A stretch of 64,000 bases of DNA from Marinobacter sp. ANT_B65. Lineage in GTDB: Bacteria > Pseudomonadota > Gammaproteobacteria > Pseudomonadales > Oleiphilaceae. This document shows positions 47,580-57,016 of the stretch, one piece after another. How positions within the stretch are numbered: the stretch's first letter is position 1; each line of letters opens with the position of its first letter. The stretch covers positions 372,643-436,642 of the forward strand of contig NZ_NXGV01000001.1 of assembly GCF_002407605.1 (NCBI RefSeq), in the 5' to 3' direction. A program made the position numbers and the translations under genes. Under the pieces are notes generated by a model. That model was given only the letters and a program-made list of their open reading frames with translations, was not told where the DNA came from and made no database searches.

Positions 47580-47773
47580 AGAATTATCACTCTTTGAAAT
47601 CAACCTCTTCGGGAATCCACGCCAGGATATTTACACAGAAGTCTCATCATGATTTGCCCCGGCACACCCTAATCGGCGAAAATACGCGCCTTATTTTTGA
47701 GCAGCTTTTTATCGCTCCATTAAAAGCCCTGGGTTGCTCCCTACTTTCCCTGAAAAACATTGGAGAAACGTTA

Positions 47774-49774
47774 ATGCCCTCTCGTAAAGATCTCGCCAAC
47801 GCCATTCGCGCGCTGAGCATGGATGCGGTTCAGAAAGCCAAATCCGGCCACCCGGGTGCGCCCATGGGCATGGCTGATATCGCCGAGGTACTGTGGAACG
47901 ATTACCTGAGCCACAACCCTGCTAATCCACAGTGGGCCAACCGCGACCGTTTTGTACTATCCAACGGCCACGGTTCCATGCTGCAGTACTCGCTGTTGCA
48001 CCTGAGCGGCTACGACGTTTCCATCGACGACCTGAAAAACTTCCGCCAACTGCACTCTAAAACACCGGGCCACCCGGAATACGGTTACACCCCGGGTGTA
48101 GAAACCACCACCGGCCCGCTGGGGCAGGGCATTGCCAACGCAGTGGGTTTCGCACTGGCAGAGAAAACCCTGGCGGCGCAGTTCAACCGCTCCGGCCATG
48201 AGGTTGTTGATCACTACACCTACGCATTCCTGGGCGATGGCTGCCTCATGGAAGGCATCTCTCACGAAGTATGTTCACTGGCGGGCACTCTGGGCCTGGG
48301 CAAGCTGATCATGTTCTACGACGACAACGGCATCTCCATTGATGGCGAAGTTGAAGGCTGGTTTACCGACAACACACCGCAGCGCTTCGAATCCTACGGC
48401 TGGCAGGTAATCCCCAAGGTTGACGGCCATGATGCCGACGCCATCCGTGCCGCTGTTGAGGCTGGCCGTGCCAACACCGAACAGCCCACACTGATCTGCT
48501 GCAAAACCATCATCGGCTTCGGTTCACCCAATAAACAGGGTAAAGAAGATTGCCACGGCGCCCCGCTGGGTGATGATGAAATTGCACTGACCCGCGAAGC
48601 CCTGGGCTGGACTTACGGCCCGTTTGAGATTCCTGCCGACATCTACGAAGCCTGGAATGCTAAAGATAAGGGCGCCAGCGCCGAAAGCGCCTGGAACGAA
48701 ACCTTTGCAGCATACGAAAAAGCCGAGCCGGAGCTGGCTGCTGAACTGAAGCGCCGCATGGCTGGTGATCTGCCTGCAGATTTCTCTGAAAAAGCTCAGG
48801 CTTACATTCAGGAATGTCAGGACAACAGCGAAACCATCGCCAGCCGCAAGGCTTCCCAGAACACCCTGAATGCCTACGGCCCGCTGCTGCCGGAACTGCT
48901 TGGCGGCTCTGCCGACCTGGCCGGTTCCAACCTCACTATCTGGAGTGGATGCAAAGGCGTGAGTAAAAACGATGCCAGCGGCAATTACATCTATTACGGT
49001 GTGCGTGAGTTCGGCATGGCAGCCATCATGAACGGCATCGCCCTGCACGGCGGTTTTGTACCATACGGCGCGACCTTCCTGATCTTTATGGAATACTGCC
49101 GTAACGCCGTGCGCATGGCCGCACTGATGAAGCAGCGTTCCATCTATGTTTTCACTCACGACTCTATTGGCCTGGGTGAAGATGGCCCGACTCACCAGCC
49201 GGTTGAACAGCTGGCCAGCCTGCGCACCACGCCGAACATGAGCACCTGGCGCCCGGCCGACGCCGTAGAATCTGCCGTTGCCTGGAAAAGCGCTCTGGAA
49301 CGCAAAGACGGCCCCACGGCCATGATCTTCTCCCGCCAGAACCTGCCTGCCCAGGCCCGTGACGCGCAACAGTTGGCGGATGTGGCTAAAGGCGCCTACG
49401 TGCTGAGCGACAGCGAAGGCACACCGGATCTCATCCTGATTGCCACCGGCTCGGAAATAGGCCTGGCACAGGACAGCGCTGCCAAACTGCGGGAGCAGGG
49501 CAAGAAAGTTCGCGTTGTATCCATGCCATCTACTGATGTATTCGATGCCCAGAGCGCCGAGTACAAGCAGCAGGTGCTGCCCCTGGAAGTTACCAACCGT
49601 ATCGCCGTCGAAGCCTCGATTGCAGATTACTGGTACAAGTATGTGGGCCTGGACGGTCGCGTTGTGGGCATGACCACCTTTGGTGAATCTGCTCCTGCCG
49701 GCGAGCTGTTCAAAGAGTTCGGCTTTACCGTAGAGAACATCCTTGAAGTGGCTGCGGAACTGCTGGACGCCTGA
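47774..49774 (+). CDS. tkt: Transketolase
   Basis: ThDP enzyme of the pentose phosphate pathway. 666 residues from the ATG at 47774, eight bases after GGAGA; the frame is open 60 codons upstream but that part does not look like transketolase. Key segments are [12 protein letters not shown], ThDP-binding [12 protein letters not shown] and the C-terminal domain [15 protein letters not shown]. The stop overlaps the epd start by one base (TGATG). First gene of tkt-epd-pgk-fba. Confidence 0.97.
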   Translation: MPSRKDLANAIRALSMDAVQKAKSGHPGAPMGMADIAEVLWNDYLSHNPANPQWANRDRFVLSNGHGSMLQYSLLHLSGYDVSIDDLKNFRQLHSKTPGHPEYGYTPGVETTTGPLGQGIANAVGFALAEKTLAAQFNRSGHEVVDHYTYAFLGDGCLMEGISHEVCSLAGTLGLGKLIMFYDDNGISIDGEVEGWFTDNTPQRFESYGWQVIPKVDGHDADAIRAAVEAGRANTEQPTLICCKTIIGFGSPNKQGKEDCHGAPLGDDEIALTREALGWTYGPFEIPADIYEAWNAKDKGASAESAWNETFAAYEKAEPELAAELKRRMAGDLPADFSEKAQAYIQECQDNSETIASRKASQNTLNAYGPLLPELLGGSADLAGSNLTIWSGCKGVSKNDASGNYIYYGVREFGMAAIMNGIALHGGFVPYGATFLIFMEYCRNAVRMAALMKQRSIYVFTHDSIGLGEDGPTHQPVEQLASLRTTPNMSTWRPADAVESAVAWKSALERKDGPTAMIFSRQNLPAQARDAQQLADVAKGAYVLSDSEGTPDLILIATGSEIGLAQDSAAKLREQGKKVRVVSMPSTDVFDAQSAEYKQQVLPLEVTNRIAVEASIADYWYKYVGLDGRVVGMTTFGESAPAGELFKEFGFTVENILEVAAELLDA

Positions 49775-50817
49775 TGACAGCACCTGCGCCCTTTCGCATT
49801 GCGATCAACGGGTATGGCCGGATTGGCCAGTGCGTGTTGCGTGCTCTGTACGAAAACGGTTTTCGCGATCACCTCCAGGTGGTCGCGATTAACGAGCTTT
49901 CCGATATAGACACGATTGCACACCTGACCCGCTACGACTCTACCCATGGCCGGTTCTCCGGAAGCATCGCAGTGCAGGGGCAGGATCTGATCATCAACGG
50001 TGATCCCATTCGCGTGCTCAGCCAATCAGACCCGGCGGAGTTGCCGTGGAATGAACTGGACATTGATCTGGTACTTGAATGCTCCGGCTCCTACTCCGAC
50101 CGGGCCACGGCTGAGCGACACCTTCAGGCGGGGGCAAAACGACTGCTGTTTTCCCAGCCTGCTGAATCGGATGTGGATCGCACGGTGGTATACGGCATCA
50201 ACGAGACAGAAATCACAGAAGCCGATCGCATAGTGGCTGCAGGTTCCTGCACCACCAACTGCCTGGTGCCGGTGATCTGTGTGCTCGATAAAGCCTTTGG
50301 TGTGGAGCAGGGCAGTACCACCACCATTCACGCCGCCATGAATGACCAGCCAGTCATAGACGCCTACCATCAGCAGGACCTGCGCCTCACCCGCAGTGCG
50401 CTCCACAACATAGTCCCGGTAGATACAGGGTTGGCGCGCGGTGTTGAGCGACTGCTTCCGCACATGGAAGGGCGCTTCAGCTCCGTGGCTTTGCGCGTAC
50501 CCACCATGAACGTGTCCGCCATTGATATGGTGTTCAACGTGAGAGAAACCACCGATGTGGCCGCCGTAAACCGGGTGCTGAAGGAAGCCGCAAACGGCCC
50601 TCTGAAAGGCATTCTTGGCTACACCGATGAACTGCTGGCCAGTTCCGACTTCAACCACGATGCCCATTCCGGTGTTGTGGACGGCGGCCAGACCCGGGTA
50701 ACCCGGGGGAACATGGTAAAGCTGCTGGTCTGGTTTGATAACGAATGGGGATTTGCCAACCGGATGCTGGATGTAAGCCAGAGCTGGCTGGGGAAAACCG
50801 CAGAGGTTCAAGAGTGA
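49774..50817 (+). CDS. epd: Erythrose-4-phosphate dehydrogenase (GapB/Epd type)
   Basis: 347 residues of the GAPDH superfamily. NAD-binding [17 protein letters not shown] is at the N-terminus and the catalytic Cys is in [10 protein letters not shown]. Position between tkt and pgk is the classic place of epd, which oxidises erythrose-4-phosphate toward pyridoxal phosphate. A glyceraldehyde-3-phosphate dehydrogenase role cannot be excluded from sequence alone. It overlaps tkt by one base. Confidence 0.9.
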   Translation: MTAPAPFRIAINGYGRIGQCVLRALYENGFRDHLQVVAINELSDIDTIAHLTRYDSTHGRFSGSIAVQGQDLIINGDPIRVLSQSDPAELPWNELDIDLVLECSGSYSDRATAERHLQAGAKRLLFSQPAESDVDRTVVYGINETEITEADRIVAAGSCTTNCLVPVICVLDKAFGVEQGSTTTIHAAMNDQPVIDAYHQQDLRLTRSALHNIVPVDTGLARGVERLLPHMEGRFSSVALRVPTMNVSAIDMVFNVRETTDVAAVNRVLKEAANGPLKGILGYTDELLASSDFNHDAHSGVVDGGQTRVTRGNMVKLLVWFDNEWGFANRMLDVSQSWLGKTAEVQE

Positions 50818-50881
50818 AAAGAGGCCTGGCCAGAATGCCTGCCTCCATCTTCATGATTTAAACGTTAAGGATATTAGTGTT

Positions 50882-52042
50882 ATGGCCATCAAAAAAATGA
50901 CCGACCTGAACCTCGCTGGCAAGCGGGTTCTGATCCGCGAAGACCTCAACGTGCCGGTAAAAAACGGCGTGATTTCCAGCGATGCCCGCATTCGCGCATC
51001 CCTGCCGACCATCAAGGCAGCCAGAGATGCCGGTGCCAAAGTTATGCTGATGTCCCATCTGGGCCGCCCGGAAGAAGGCGTATACGACGAAGCCTCCTCC
51101 ATGAAGCCGGTTGCTGATTACCTCACCGGAGTGCTGGGCCAGGAAGTGCGCCTGATTAAAGATTACCTCGGTGGCGTTGACGTTGCCGACGGCGAAGTTG
51201 TGCTGTTCGAGAATGTTCGCTTCAACAAAGGTGAAAAGAAAGACGATGAAACCCTGGCAAAGCAATACGCTGCCCTGTGCAACATCTACGTGATGGACGC
51301 CTTCGGCACAGCCCACCGTGCCCAGGCATCTACCCACGGCGTAGCCCGCTTTGCACCGGAAGCCTGCGCAGGCCCACTGCTGGCTGCGGAACTGGAAGCC
51401 CTGGGCAAAGCCCTGGATAACCCGGCCAAACCGGTTGTGGCCATTGTTGGTGGCGCCAAAGTCTCTACCAAACTCGACGTGCTCAACGCCCTCGAAAAAG
51501 TGTGTGACCAGATCATCGTAGGCGGCGGCATCGCCAACACCTTCCTGGCTGCAGCTGGCCACCCCGTTGGCAAATCCCTGTGCGAACACGAACTGCTGGA
51601 TACAGCCAGGGACATCGCCTCCCGGGTTAACATCCCGCTGCCGGTCGACGTAGTGGTTGCCAGCGAATTTGCGGAAAATGCCACAGCCACCATCCGGAAC
51701 ATCTCCGACGTGACTGAAGACGATATGATCCTCGACGTAGGCCCGGAAACCGCAGGCCAGTTCGCGGAACTGCTCAAGAACGCCAAAACCATTCTGTGGA
51801 ATGGCCCCGTAGGCGTGTTTGAGTTTGATCAGTTTGGCAACGGCACTAAAACCCTGGCCGAAGCCATCGCCGAGAGCGATGCTTTTTCTCTGGCTGGCGG
51901 CGGCGACACAGTTGCAGCCGTTGACAAATACGGCATAGCTGACAAGATCTCTTATATTTCCACTGGTGGTGGAGCCTTCCTGGAATTTGTGGAAGGTAAA
52001 GTCCTGCCGGCCGTTGCCGTGCTGGAAGAACGCGGCGCGTAG
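50882..52042 (+). CDS. pgk: Phosphoglycerate kinase
   Basis: Transfers phosphate between 1,3-bisphosphoglycerate and ADP in glycolysis/gluconeogenesis. 386 residues. [27 protein letters not shown]-type LFENVRF and the C-terminal [13 protein letters not shown] motif are present. It starts 64 bases after epd. The structured repeat copy 2 begins 29 bases after its stop. Confidence 0.97.
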   Translation: MAIKKMTDLNLAGKRVLIREDLNVPVKNGVISSDARIRASLPTIKAARDAGAKVMLMSHLGRPEEGVYDEASSMKPVADYLTGVLGQEVRLIKDYLGGVDVADGEVVLFENVRFNKGEKKDDETLAKQYAALCNIYVMDAFGTAHRAQASTHGVARFAPEACAGPLLAAELEALGKALDNPAKPVVAIVGGAKVSTKLDVLNALEKVCDQIIVGGGIANTFLAAAGHPVGKSLCEHELLDTARDIASRVNIPLPVDVVVASEFAENATATIRNISDVTEDDMILDVGPETAGQFAELLKNAKTILWNGPVGVFEFDQFGNGTKTLAEAIAESDAFSLAGGGDTVAAVDKYGIADKISYISTGGGAFLEFVEGKVLPAVAVLEERGA

Positions 52043-52071
52043 AGCGCTCAGATTAAAACAGAATCGCAAGG

Positions 52072-52174
52072 GGCCGGGGCAGCAGGCTCCGGGACTGTCG
52101 GCAGCAAGGATGCTGCCGTCAAGCTTACAGGGATGTATTCACAGCGTGTCCCGGAGACTGCTGCTGCCCCGGCC
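52072..52174 (-). repeat. Structured palindromic intergenic repeat, copy 2
   Basis: Arms 52072-52095 and 52148-52174 are complementary apart from a 3-base insertion. The 52-base core read on the minus strand begins ACGCTGTGAATACATCC, matching copy 1 (4107-4159) at 25 of the first 28 bases. The inner hairpin is perfect here (CGGCAGCA with TGCTGCCG, loop of four), though its sequence differs from copy 1. It lies between pgk and fba. Confidence 0.8.
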
Positions 52175-52249
52175 AAGGTAGACTTACAAGTTTGCAGTTT
52201 GAATTTAAATTAATTAATCACGATTGCCCCTAACCGAGGAGACAACCAA

Positions 52250-53314
52250 ATGGCCCTGATTTCGATGCGGCAAATGCTGGACCACGCCGCCGAGCATGGT
52301 TACGGTGTGCCAGCCTTTAACGTAAACAACCTGGAACAGATGCGCGCCATCATGGAAGCCGCCGACAAAACCGATTCCCCGGTTATTGTCCAGGCCTCTG
52401 CAGGTGCCCGTAAATACGCCGGAGCCCCCTTCCTGCGCCACCTGATCCTTGCGGCCATTGAAGAGTTTCCGCATATCCCGGTAGTTATGCACCAGGATCA
52501 CGGCACCAGCCCGGCCATCTGCCAGCGCTCCATCCAGCTGGGCTTCAGCTCCGTAATGATGGACGGCTCCCTGGGCGAAGACGGCAAAACACCTATGGAC
52601 TACGAATACAACGTAGACGTAACCCGCCGTACCGTAGAAATGGCACACGCCTGTGGCGTATCTGTAGAAGGCGAACTGGGTTGCCTGGGCTCCCTGGAAA
52701 CCGGCCAGGCCGGTGAAGAAGACGGCATTGGCGCCGAAGGCACTCTGGACATGAGCCAGATGCTGACCGACCCGGAAGAAGCCGCCGACTTCGTGAAAAA
52801 GACCCACGTAGACGCACTGGCCATCGCTATCGGCACCAGCCACGGCGCCTACAAGTTTACCCGCCCACCCACAGGCGACATCCTGGCCATTGAGCAGATC
52901 AAAGCCATTCACAAACGCATTCCGGATACCCATCTGGTTATGCACGGCTCCAGCTCTGTACCCCAGGAATGGCTGAAAGTTATCAACGAATTTGGCGGTG
53001 AGATTCCCGAAACCTACGGTGTACCGGTTGAGGAAATCGTGGAAGGCATCAAGTACGGTGTGCGTAAAGTAAACATCGATACCGACCTGCGCCTCGCCAG
53101 TACCGGCGCTGTACGTCGCTTCCTGGCCCAGAATCCGGCCGAGTTTGACCCGCGCAAATTCCTGCAGGCTACCATGGTTGCCATGACCGATATCTGCATC
53201 GCCCGCTACGAAGCCTTCGGCTGCGCCGGCAATGCCAGTAAGATCAAGCCAATCAACCTTGAGCGCATGTTTGAGCGCTACGAGTCTGGCGAGCTGGATC
53301 CGAAAGTTAAGTAA
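52250..53314 (+). CDS. fba: Class II fructose-bisphosphate aldolase
   Basis: Zinc-dependent aldolase interconverting fructose-1,6-bisphosphate and the triose phosphates. 354 residues, the length of the Calvin-cycle subtype. Zinc-binding His is in HQDHGTSP; further family segments are [21 protein letters not shown] and [11 protein letters not shown]. It is 207 bases from pgk, across the palindromic repeat, and closes the tkt-epd-pgk-fba block. Confidence 0.97.
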   Translation: MALISMRQMLDHAAEHGYGVPAFNVNNLEQMRAIMEAADKTDSPVIVQASAGARKYAGAPFLRHLILAAIEEFPHIPVVMHQDHGTSPAICQRSIQLGFSSVMMDGSLGEDGKTPMDYEYNVDVTRRTVEMAHACGVSVEGELGCLGSLETGQAGEEDGIGAEGTLDMSQMLTDPEEAADFVKKTHVDALAIAIGTSHGAYKFTRPPTGDILAIEQIKAIHKRIPDTHLVMHGSSSVPQEWLKVINEFGGEIPETYGVPVEEIVEGIKYGVRKVNIDTDLRLASTGAVRRFLAQNPAEFDPRKFLQATMVAMTDICIARYEAFGCAGNASKIKPINLERMFERYESGELDPKVK

Positions 53315-53326
53315 GACCGTAGTAAG

Positions 53327-53355
53327 CAACCCCGGGCGCGCCTTGCCCGGGGTTG
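53327..53355 (+). terminator. Hairpin after fba, probable terminator
   Basis: A perfect 11-bp stem (CAACCCCGGGC at 53327 with GCCCGGGGTTG ending at 53355) and 7-base loop lies 12 bases after the fba stop. The downstream T run is weak, but stem stability and position fit termination. Confidence 0.65.
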
Positions 53356-53541
53356 TGAAATCCCCTCTGAATTCCCTTCCCGATAGCCTCGCTGACGTTC
53401 TGATCGCCCCATAAACAGACAGCAAAACCCTATTGCTGAATCAAAGCATTAATCTGGCGATGCGCTGGGCCTGTTCTTAAATTCAGGCGGCCATCGGATA
53501 TGTTTACCTGTTTTGTGGAGTTTTTGGCCCCAGCCCGAACG

Positions 53542-53904
53542 CTAATTCGTAATATATCGTTCGACTAGCCTATCGAGTTCCTCGCTATGGTAAAAATCAA
53601 TACATTTCTTTGTGTTGAACTCAACTGGGGCTTTTCCGTGATATTTCTTTTTCAGGAATTCGCGCCCCATTAAAGTAGCCTCTGTATAGGCTTCAATAGG
53701 GCCCGTTCCAAATTCAAGGAAACCAGCAGCGGTAGCGCTGGCATCCTTCCTTAATTCGGCATCTTCGAACGCATCGGCAAGACAGGTGCTCAAGGCGTAG
53801 TTTTTAAAAATTGTTTCCGGAGGGTAGGTTGGGGTGCTGGGGCGATCAGCACTCGCACACGCGTTCTGAGCAAAAACAGCACAAAGTAATAAAGCCTTTT
53901 TCAT
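53542..53904 (-). CDS. Tai4-like T6SS amidase immunity protein
   Basis: 120 residues. A signal peptide (about 1-18) implies periplasmic action. The body matches the Tai4 pattern: NYALSTCLADAF, AGFLEFGTGPIEAY and CIDFYHSEELDRLV. Tai4 proteins neutralise Tae4 peptidoglycan amidases delivered by type VI secretion. The upstream overlapping frame ends like a Tae4 protein, supporting the assignment. The region is AT-richer than its surroundings, a sign of acquisition. Confidence 0.7.
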   Translation of the reverse strand: MKKALLLCAVFAQNACASADRPSTPTYPPETIFKNYALSTCLADAFEDAELRKDASATAAGFLEFGTGPIEAYTEATLMGREFLKKKYHGKAPVEFNTKKCIDFYHSEELDRLVERYITN

Positions 53905-54227
53905 TTTAATTCCCAGAACAATGCTCTTTGCGCTCTTGGAAAGTAACCGCTGTCTTTGAGTAGATGTTTGATGGACACTCGATCAAAATAAACCGTACCT
54001 CGTGTGCATGGAGCGATCAATGACCACGTTAGCGACAGTAAATCTGCTGGAGTGAAATAGCAGACTAACACTCTCCCTCGTACTGGAAACGGTGCTTGAT
54101 AATTAGCGCCAGCGCCATCATATTTTATCCAAGTGGGCGCAAAGCAAAGAAAAACAACGGTAGGGCGCCAGTGCATGTTGGGGCAGGCGGTTGGTGCATT
54201 GAGGCAGTTACGTGCAGCTCTAACCAT
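53901..54227 (-). pseudogene. Apparent C-terminal remnant of a Tae4-like amidase effector
   Basis: The open frame of 108 codons ends ...DSGYFPRAQRALFWELK, similar to the C-terminal end of Tae4 amidases (aromatic/basic, ending in W-E-[IL]-[KR]). Its stop overlaps the immunity gene start by four bases, as expected for an effector-immunity pair. The catalytic Cys/His region of a roughly 160-residue Tae4 is not recognisable. The N-terminal half shows no clear homology and may not be translated. Truncation is the likely reading, at moderate confidence. Confidence 0.4.
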
Positions 54228-54300
54228 CGCATTAAATTCTTTTTGGGCCGAAGGCCCTTATTGGACGCCCTTGTCAGAGCACCGTTTTATGCAGGCGCTA
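54221..54300 (+). other. attC-like imperfect palindrome
   Basis: The left end TAAC-CATC-GCATTAAA mirrors the right end TTTTATGC-AGGC-GCTA with the same 4+4+8 spacing. A central GGGCC-GAA-GGCCC hairpin lies between them. The whole is 80 bases and ends just before the start of a small gene, as a cassette recombination site would. The right core is GCGCTA, not GCGTTA, and no integrase is present, so this is tentative. Confidence 0.25.
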
Positions 54301-54305
54301 TATGT

Positions 54306-54551
54306 ATGAATAAAAATACCCTGATCACAGTCCTGGTCACGATAGTGAGCGCCATCATCTTCTGGAATGTATTGGCGGAGATGGTTGTGTATTACGAGAT
54401 GGCGGCAACCGGAGCGGAAACCAGGGCTGAGTTGGCAGATGATCTGGGCTTGGGAATTCTACTGTTTGCGGTCGTCCCACCAGGTACGCTGGCTCTTTCT
54501 TTAGTTACGGCCTGTATAACGCGGGGTCTACTGAAGCGACACGGACAGTGA
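54306..54551 (+). CDS. Small membrane protein, unknown
   Basis: 81 residues from the ATG at 54306 (an ATG four bases earlier is out of frame). Two hydrophobic helices at about residues 5-27 and 45-72 are joined by a short acidic loop (AETRAELADD). It ends in basic LLKRHGQ. I recognise no family. The next small membrane gene follows 14 bases downstream, so they may be co-expressed. Located directly after the attC-like palindrome. Confidence 0.55.
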   Translation: MNKNTLITVLVTIVSAIIFWNVLAEMVVYYEMAATGAETRAELADDLGLGILLFAVVPPGTLALSLVTACITRGLLKRHGQ

Positions 54552-54565
54552 AAGGTTGCCAGGTT

Positions 54566-54877
54566 ATGGATCTAGACAAGCTCACCAGACTGCATCGATA
54601 TGCGGCTTTTATGGCAGGCTTGTTTTTTGTGGCCGGCTTTATAAAGGCGTCTTTCCACGGCGGAGACGCTGATATTGCCGCCGACGTCTGGTTATTCGGC
54701 TTTTCGGTTTATTTGCCTTTCTATGTTCTGTATTCGGAGGGTACAGGGATTATCAGCGGGCCTTATGTCGGAGAGATTCAAAAGGAAACTGGGATGGTTG
54801 GTTTTCGCCTTCTTCAGTGTCTGTATTTAGTTGTGGCAATCACGTTTTTCTTGCTGACCGTGGGAAACATCACATAA
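54566..54877 (+). CDS. Small membrane protein, unknown
   Basis: 103 residues from the ATG at 54566; a GTG at 54548 could add six. Three hydrophobic stretches are visible (about 12-30, 45-65 and 85-102), with KASFHGGDADIAADVW between the first two. No family was recognised. Pairing with the preceding gene, in an AT-rich patch beside T6SS immunity remnants, suggests accessory origin. Confidence 0.55.
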   Translation: MDLDKLTRLHRYAAFMAGLFFVAGFIKASFHGGDADIAADVWLFGFSVYLPFYVLYSEGTGIISGPYVGEIQKETGMVGFRLLQCLYLVVAITFFLLTVGNIT

Positions 54878-54933
54878 CACTCGGCTGTTGCTGGATGCTC
54901 TTGCACTACCCAATCCGGCGCCCCTCATGCCTC

Positions 54934-55461
54934 TCAATGTGTTCCCAGGCTCAGGGTCAGAACGCCCGATTGTTGAGAGAAGTTAAGCTGTCCAAGTACA
55001 CTCATACCCAGCAGAACCATGTCCGGGTCCATGTCCGGGCTGATGGTGCCGGGTACATTATTGAATGTGATATCGCCCAGGCGGAGTTCTGGAATGGTTG
55101 TATTCCAGACACGTACTGTGCCAGCAGCAGTGCGTGCAAGGCTAGGCTGCATCCGGACAAGGCCTGCTTTTTCGGCGATGTGTTCTGAGACAGACACGGT
55201 TGTCGCACCCGTATCCAGAATGAAGGTTACGTTTTGGTTGTTGATGGTACCGTTTGCCAGATAATGGCCCTGGCGGTTGGCCTGCAGTTTGATTTCGGTG
55301 GTGCCGTCGCGAGAGTGACTGACCAGTTGCTGGTTAGGGTTGGTTTTGTGGGACTCCCAGCTACCGAGTAAATAGGTCGCAGCGGAGAGGAACACAATCC
55401 AGAAAACAGCGAAGTAAAGAAGGTATCGGGTTTCGGGTCTGATGATGCCAGGTTTACTCAT
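54934..55461 (-). CDS. Retropepsin-like aspartic protease (clan AA), membrane-anchored
   Basis: 175 residues. One N-terminal membrane helix (about 13-33) is followed by a single-domain aspartic protease fold with the catalytic Asp83 in ILDTGATTVS, and a second hydrophobic-hydrophobic-Gly (VLLGMSVLGQLNF) near the end. Such proteins should act as dimers on the periplasmic side. Some proteobacterial members process other envelope proteins; the substrate here is unknown. Confidence 0.85.
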   Translation of the reverse strand: MSKPGIIRPETRYLLYFAVFWIVFLSAATYLLGSWESHKTNPNQQLVSHSRDGTTEIKLQANRQGHYLANGTINNQNVTFILDTGATTVSVSEHIAEKAGLVRMQPSLARTAAGTVRVWNTTIPELRLGDITFNNVPGTISPDMDPDMVLLGMSVLGQLNFSQQSGVLTLSLGTH

Positions 55462-55669
55462 TCTGTTCCTTTTAGTGGGGCGTCCGACAGGCTGTTTGAA
55501 GTCTAACCCATTCCGGGCACAAGAGCAGGGAGGCAGGTAGATTACAGATGTTTGAACGCACTACCATAAAGGTGCCCCAGCTGATTTTCAGCGCGGAATT
55601 ATGCAGTTGTCGGGCATCGGTTTTGCAGAGCTGCAAGTGTTAAGGCTATAGAAAAAGGAGAAGATGTAA

Positions 55670-56386
55670 ATGGATGAGTCTAAGCAAAAAATTGCACTGT
55701 TCATCGATGCGGACAATGCCCCTGCTGGCAAGTTTGAGGATGTTCTCAGTGAAGTCGCCAAATATGGTGTTGTAACCATAAGAAAAGCCTATGGAAACTG
55801 GAAAAAAGCTTCCTTGAAAGGCTGGGAGGACCTTCTGCATGAATATGCTATTCAGCCAGTGCAGCAGTACGACCTCTCGAAAGGAAAGAATGCATCGGAT
55901 ATCGCGCTGGTTATTGATGCCATGGATGTGATGTACACCAAGGATATAGACGTGATGTGTTTCGTGTCGTCTGACTGTGACTTCACGCCAATGGTTACCC
56001 GTGCCCTGGCCGAGGGTAAGGTGGTTCTAGGCTTTGGCGAACGGAAGACACCCTCGCCATTTGTTAACGCGTGCTCCAAGTTTTTGTTTCTGGACCAGGG
56101 ACCAGCTAAGAATGATGCAGAAGAAACCATAACGAAAAATATAAAATCAGATACAAAGCTGATCAGTCTGCTTCGTCAGGCAATTGAAGCGACGGAAGAG
56201 GATGATGGCTGGGCAGCCTTGGGGCCTGTCGGGTCGCACATTTCAAATAAGACCTCGTTTGATACCAGAAACTACGGCTATAGAAATCTGAGTAGTCTCA
56301 TCAAGGCAATAGATCTGTTTGAGCTGAAGCGTGGCCCGGGTAATTCCTATCTGGTGAGGGATGTCCGGAAGAAAAAAACGGCGTAA
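55670..56386 (+). CDS. NYN-domain (LabA/Limkain-like) protein with C-terminal OST-HTH/LOTUS domain
   Basis: 238 residues. The NYN nuclease-like domain (about 5-135) carries Asp residues in FIDADNAP (13, 15), ASDIALVIDAMD and VSSDCDFTPM, positioned like the PIN/NYN metal site. The OST-HTH/LOTUS domain (about 150-232) includes DDGWAALGPVGSHI and YGYRNLSSLIKAIDLFEL. The pair is known in putative RNA-cleaving or RNA-binding regulators such as MARF1-like proteins. It stands alone, ATG-started. Confidence 0.87.
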   Translation: MDESKQKIALFIDADNAPAGKFEDVLSEVAKYGVVTIRKAYGNWKKASLKGWEDLLHEYAIQPVQQYDLSKGKNASDIALVIDAMDVMYTKDIDVMCFVSSDCDFTPMVTRALAEGKVVLGFGERKTPSPFVNACSKFLFLDQGPAKNDAEETITKNIKSDTKLISLLRQAIEATEEDDGWAALGPVGSHISNKTSFDTRNYGYRNLSSLIKAIDLFELKRGPGNSYLVRDVRKKKTA

Positions 56387-56413
56387 TGAACCAGCAACTC
56401 AGTGGAGTAAGCC

Positions 56414-57016
56414 CTAACCACCCTTCCGGCCAAGCTTCTCCAGCACCATCAGCGTATCTGTGTAGTTCACAAGCCGGTTCAGGTACTCGGGGGACAGCTT
56501 CTGCATCTCCGCAATAGCCCGGCTTACCAGCCTGTGTGCATTCATCGGGCCGGCATCTTTTGGTGTGCTTTCGATAGCCTGTTGAATGCGGTCATGCAGG
56601 GCGTGAGTGCTCTGGTCCGCTTTGGCTCTGGCCATGGCTTTCAGGGGTTGGGGGGTGCCTGTGCCTGATGCTGATGAGGGTTCCTCTGTTGCCCCGAAAA
56701 TTCTCTGCTCAAGGGCAGAGCGGGGCGTTGTGGCGGGTGCTTCTGCTGGCTGGTTCAGGGCATTCAGTAAGGTCGACAGAGGCGAAGGTTCGGGGGGCGC
56801 AGAGGCAGGCTCAGGTTGCTCTGAGGTTTTGAGTCTGGCCTGGTATTCGGATACCGCCTGTTCCAGTTTTTGCCAGTGCGGGCCGTTTTGCAGGTCTTTA
56901 CCGCGAAGGCGTTGTTCGCAGGCTTCCAGGTAGCGGAAGCGGACAGGGTCAAACCGGTTGGCACCTGAATGCCTGAGTTCTTCCAGCGTTAAATGCAGGA
57001 CCGAGTCTGCAGTCAT
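56414..57016 (-). CDS. DUF2894 family protein
   Basis: 200 residues, no membrane segment. A helical N-terminus (about 1-65) contains FDPVRFRYLEACEQRL. A low-complexity Pro/Ser/Ala stretch follows (70-100). The C-terminal part (140-200) is helical: AHRLVSRAIAEMQKLSPEYLNRLVNYTDTL. Function unknown. Its start overlaps the stop of the OmpA-like gene by one base and it closes a four-gene overlapping operon with DUF3348 and DUF802. It may be a cytoplasmic partner of the membrane complex encoded upstream. Confidence 0.8.
   Translation of the reverse strand: MTADSVLHLTLEELRHSGANRFDPVRFRYLEACEQRLRGKDLQNGPHWQKLEQAVSEYQARLKTSEQPEPASAPPEPSPLSTLLNALNQPAEAPATTPRSALEQRIFGATEEPSSASGTGTPQPLKAMARAKADQSTHALHDRIQQAIESTPKDAGPMNAHRLVSRAIAEMQKLSPEYLNRLVNYTDTLMVLEKLGRKGG

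Noticed and set aside
47594..47773. 60-codon N-terminal extension of transketolase
   Set aside because: It lacks transketolase similarity and a ribosome binding site; the ATG at 47774 has GGAGA upstream and begins the conserved N-terminus.
53315..53541. Additional small gene or repeat copy between fba and the immunity gene
   Set aside because: Beyond the hairpin after fba I see neither a convincing start with a ribosome binding site nor the ACGCTGTGAATAC core of the structured repeat.
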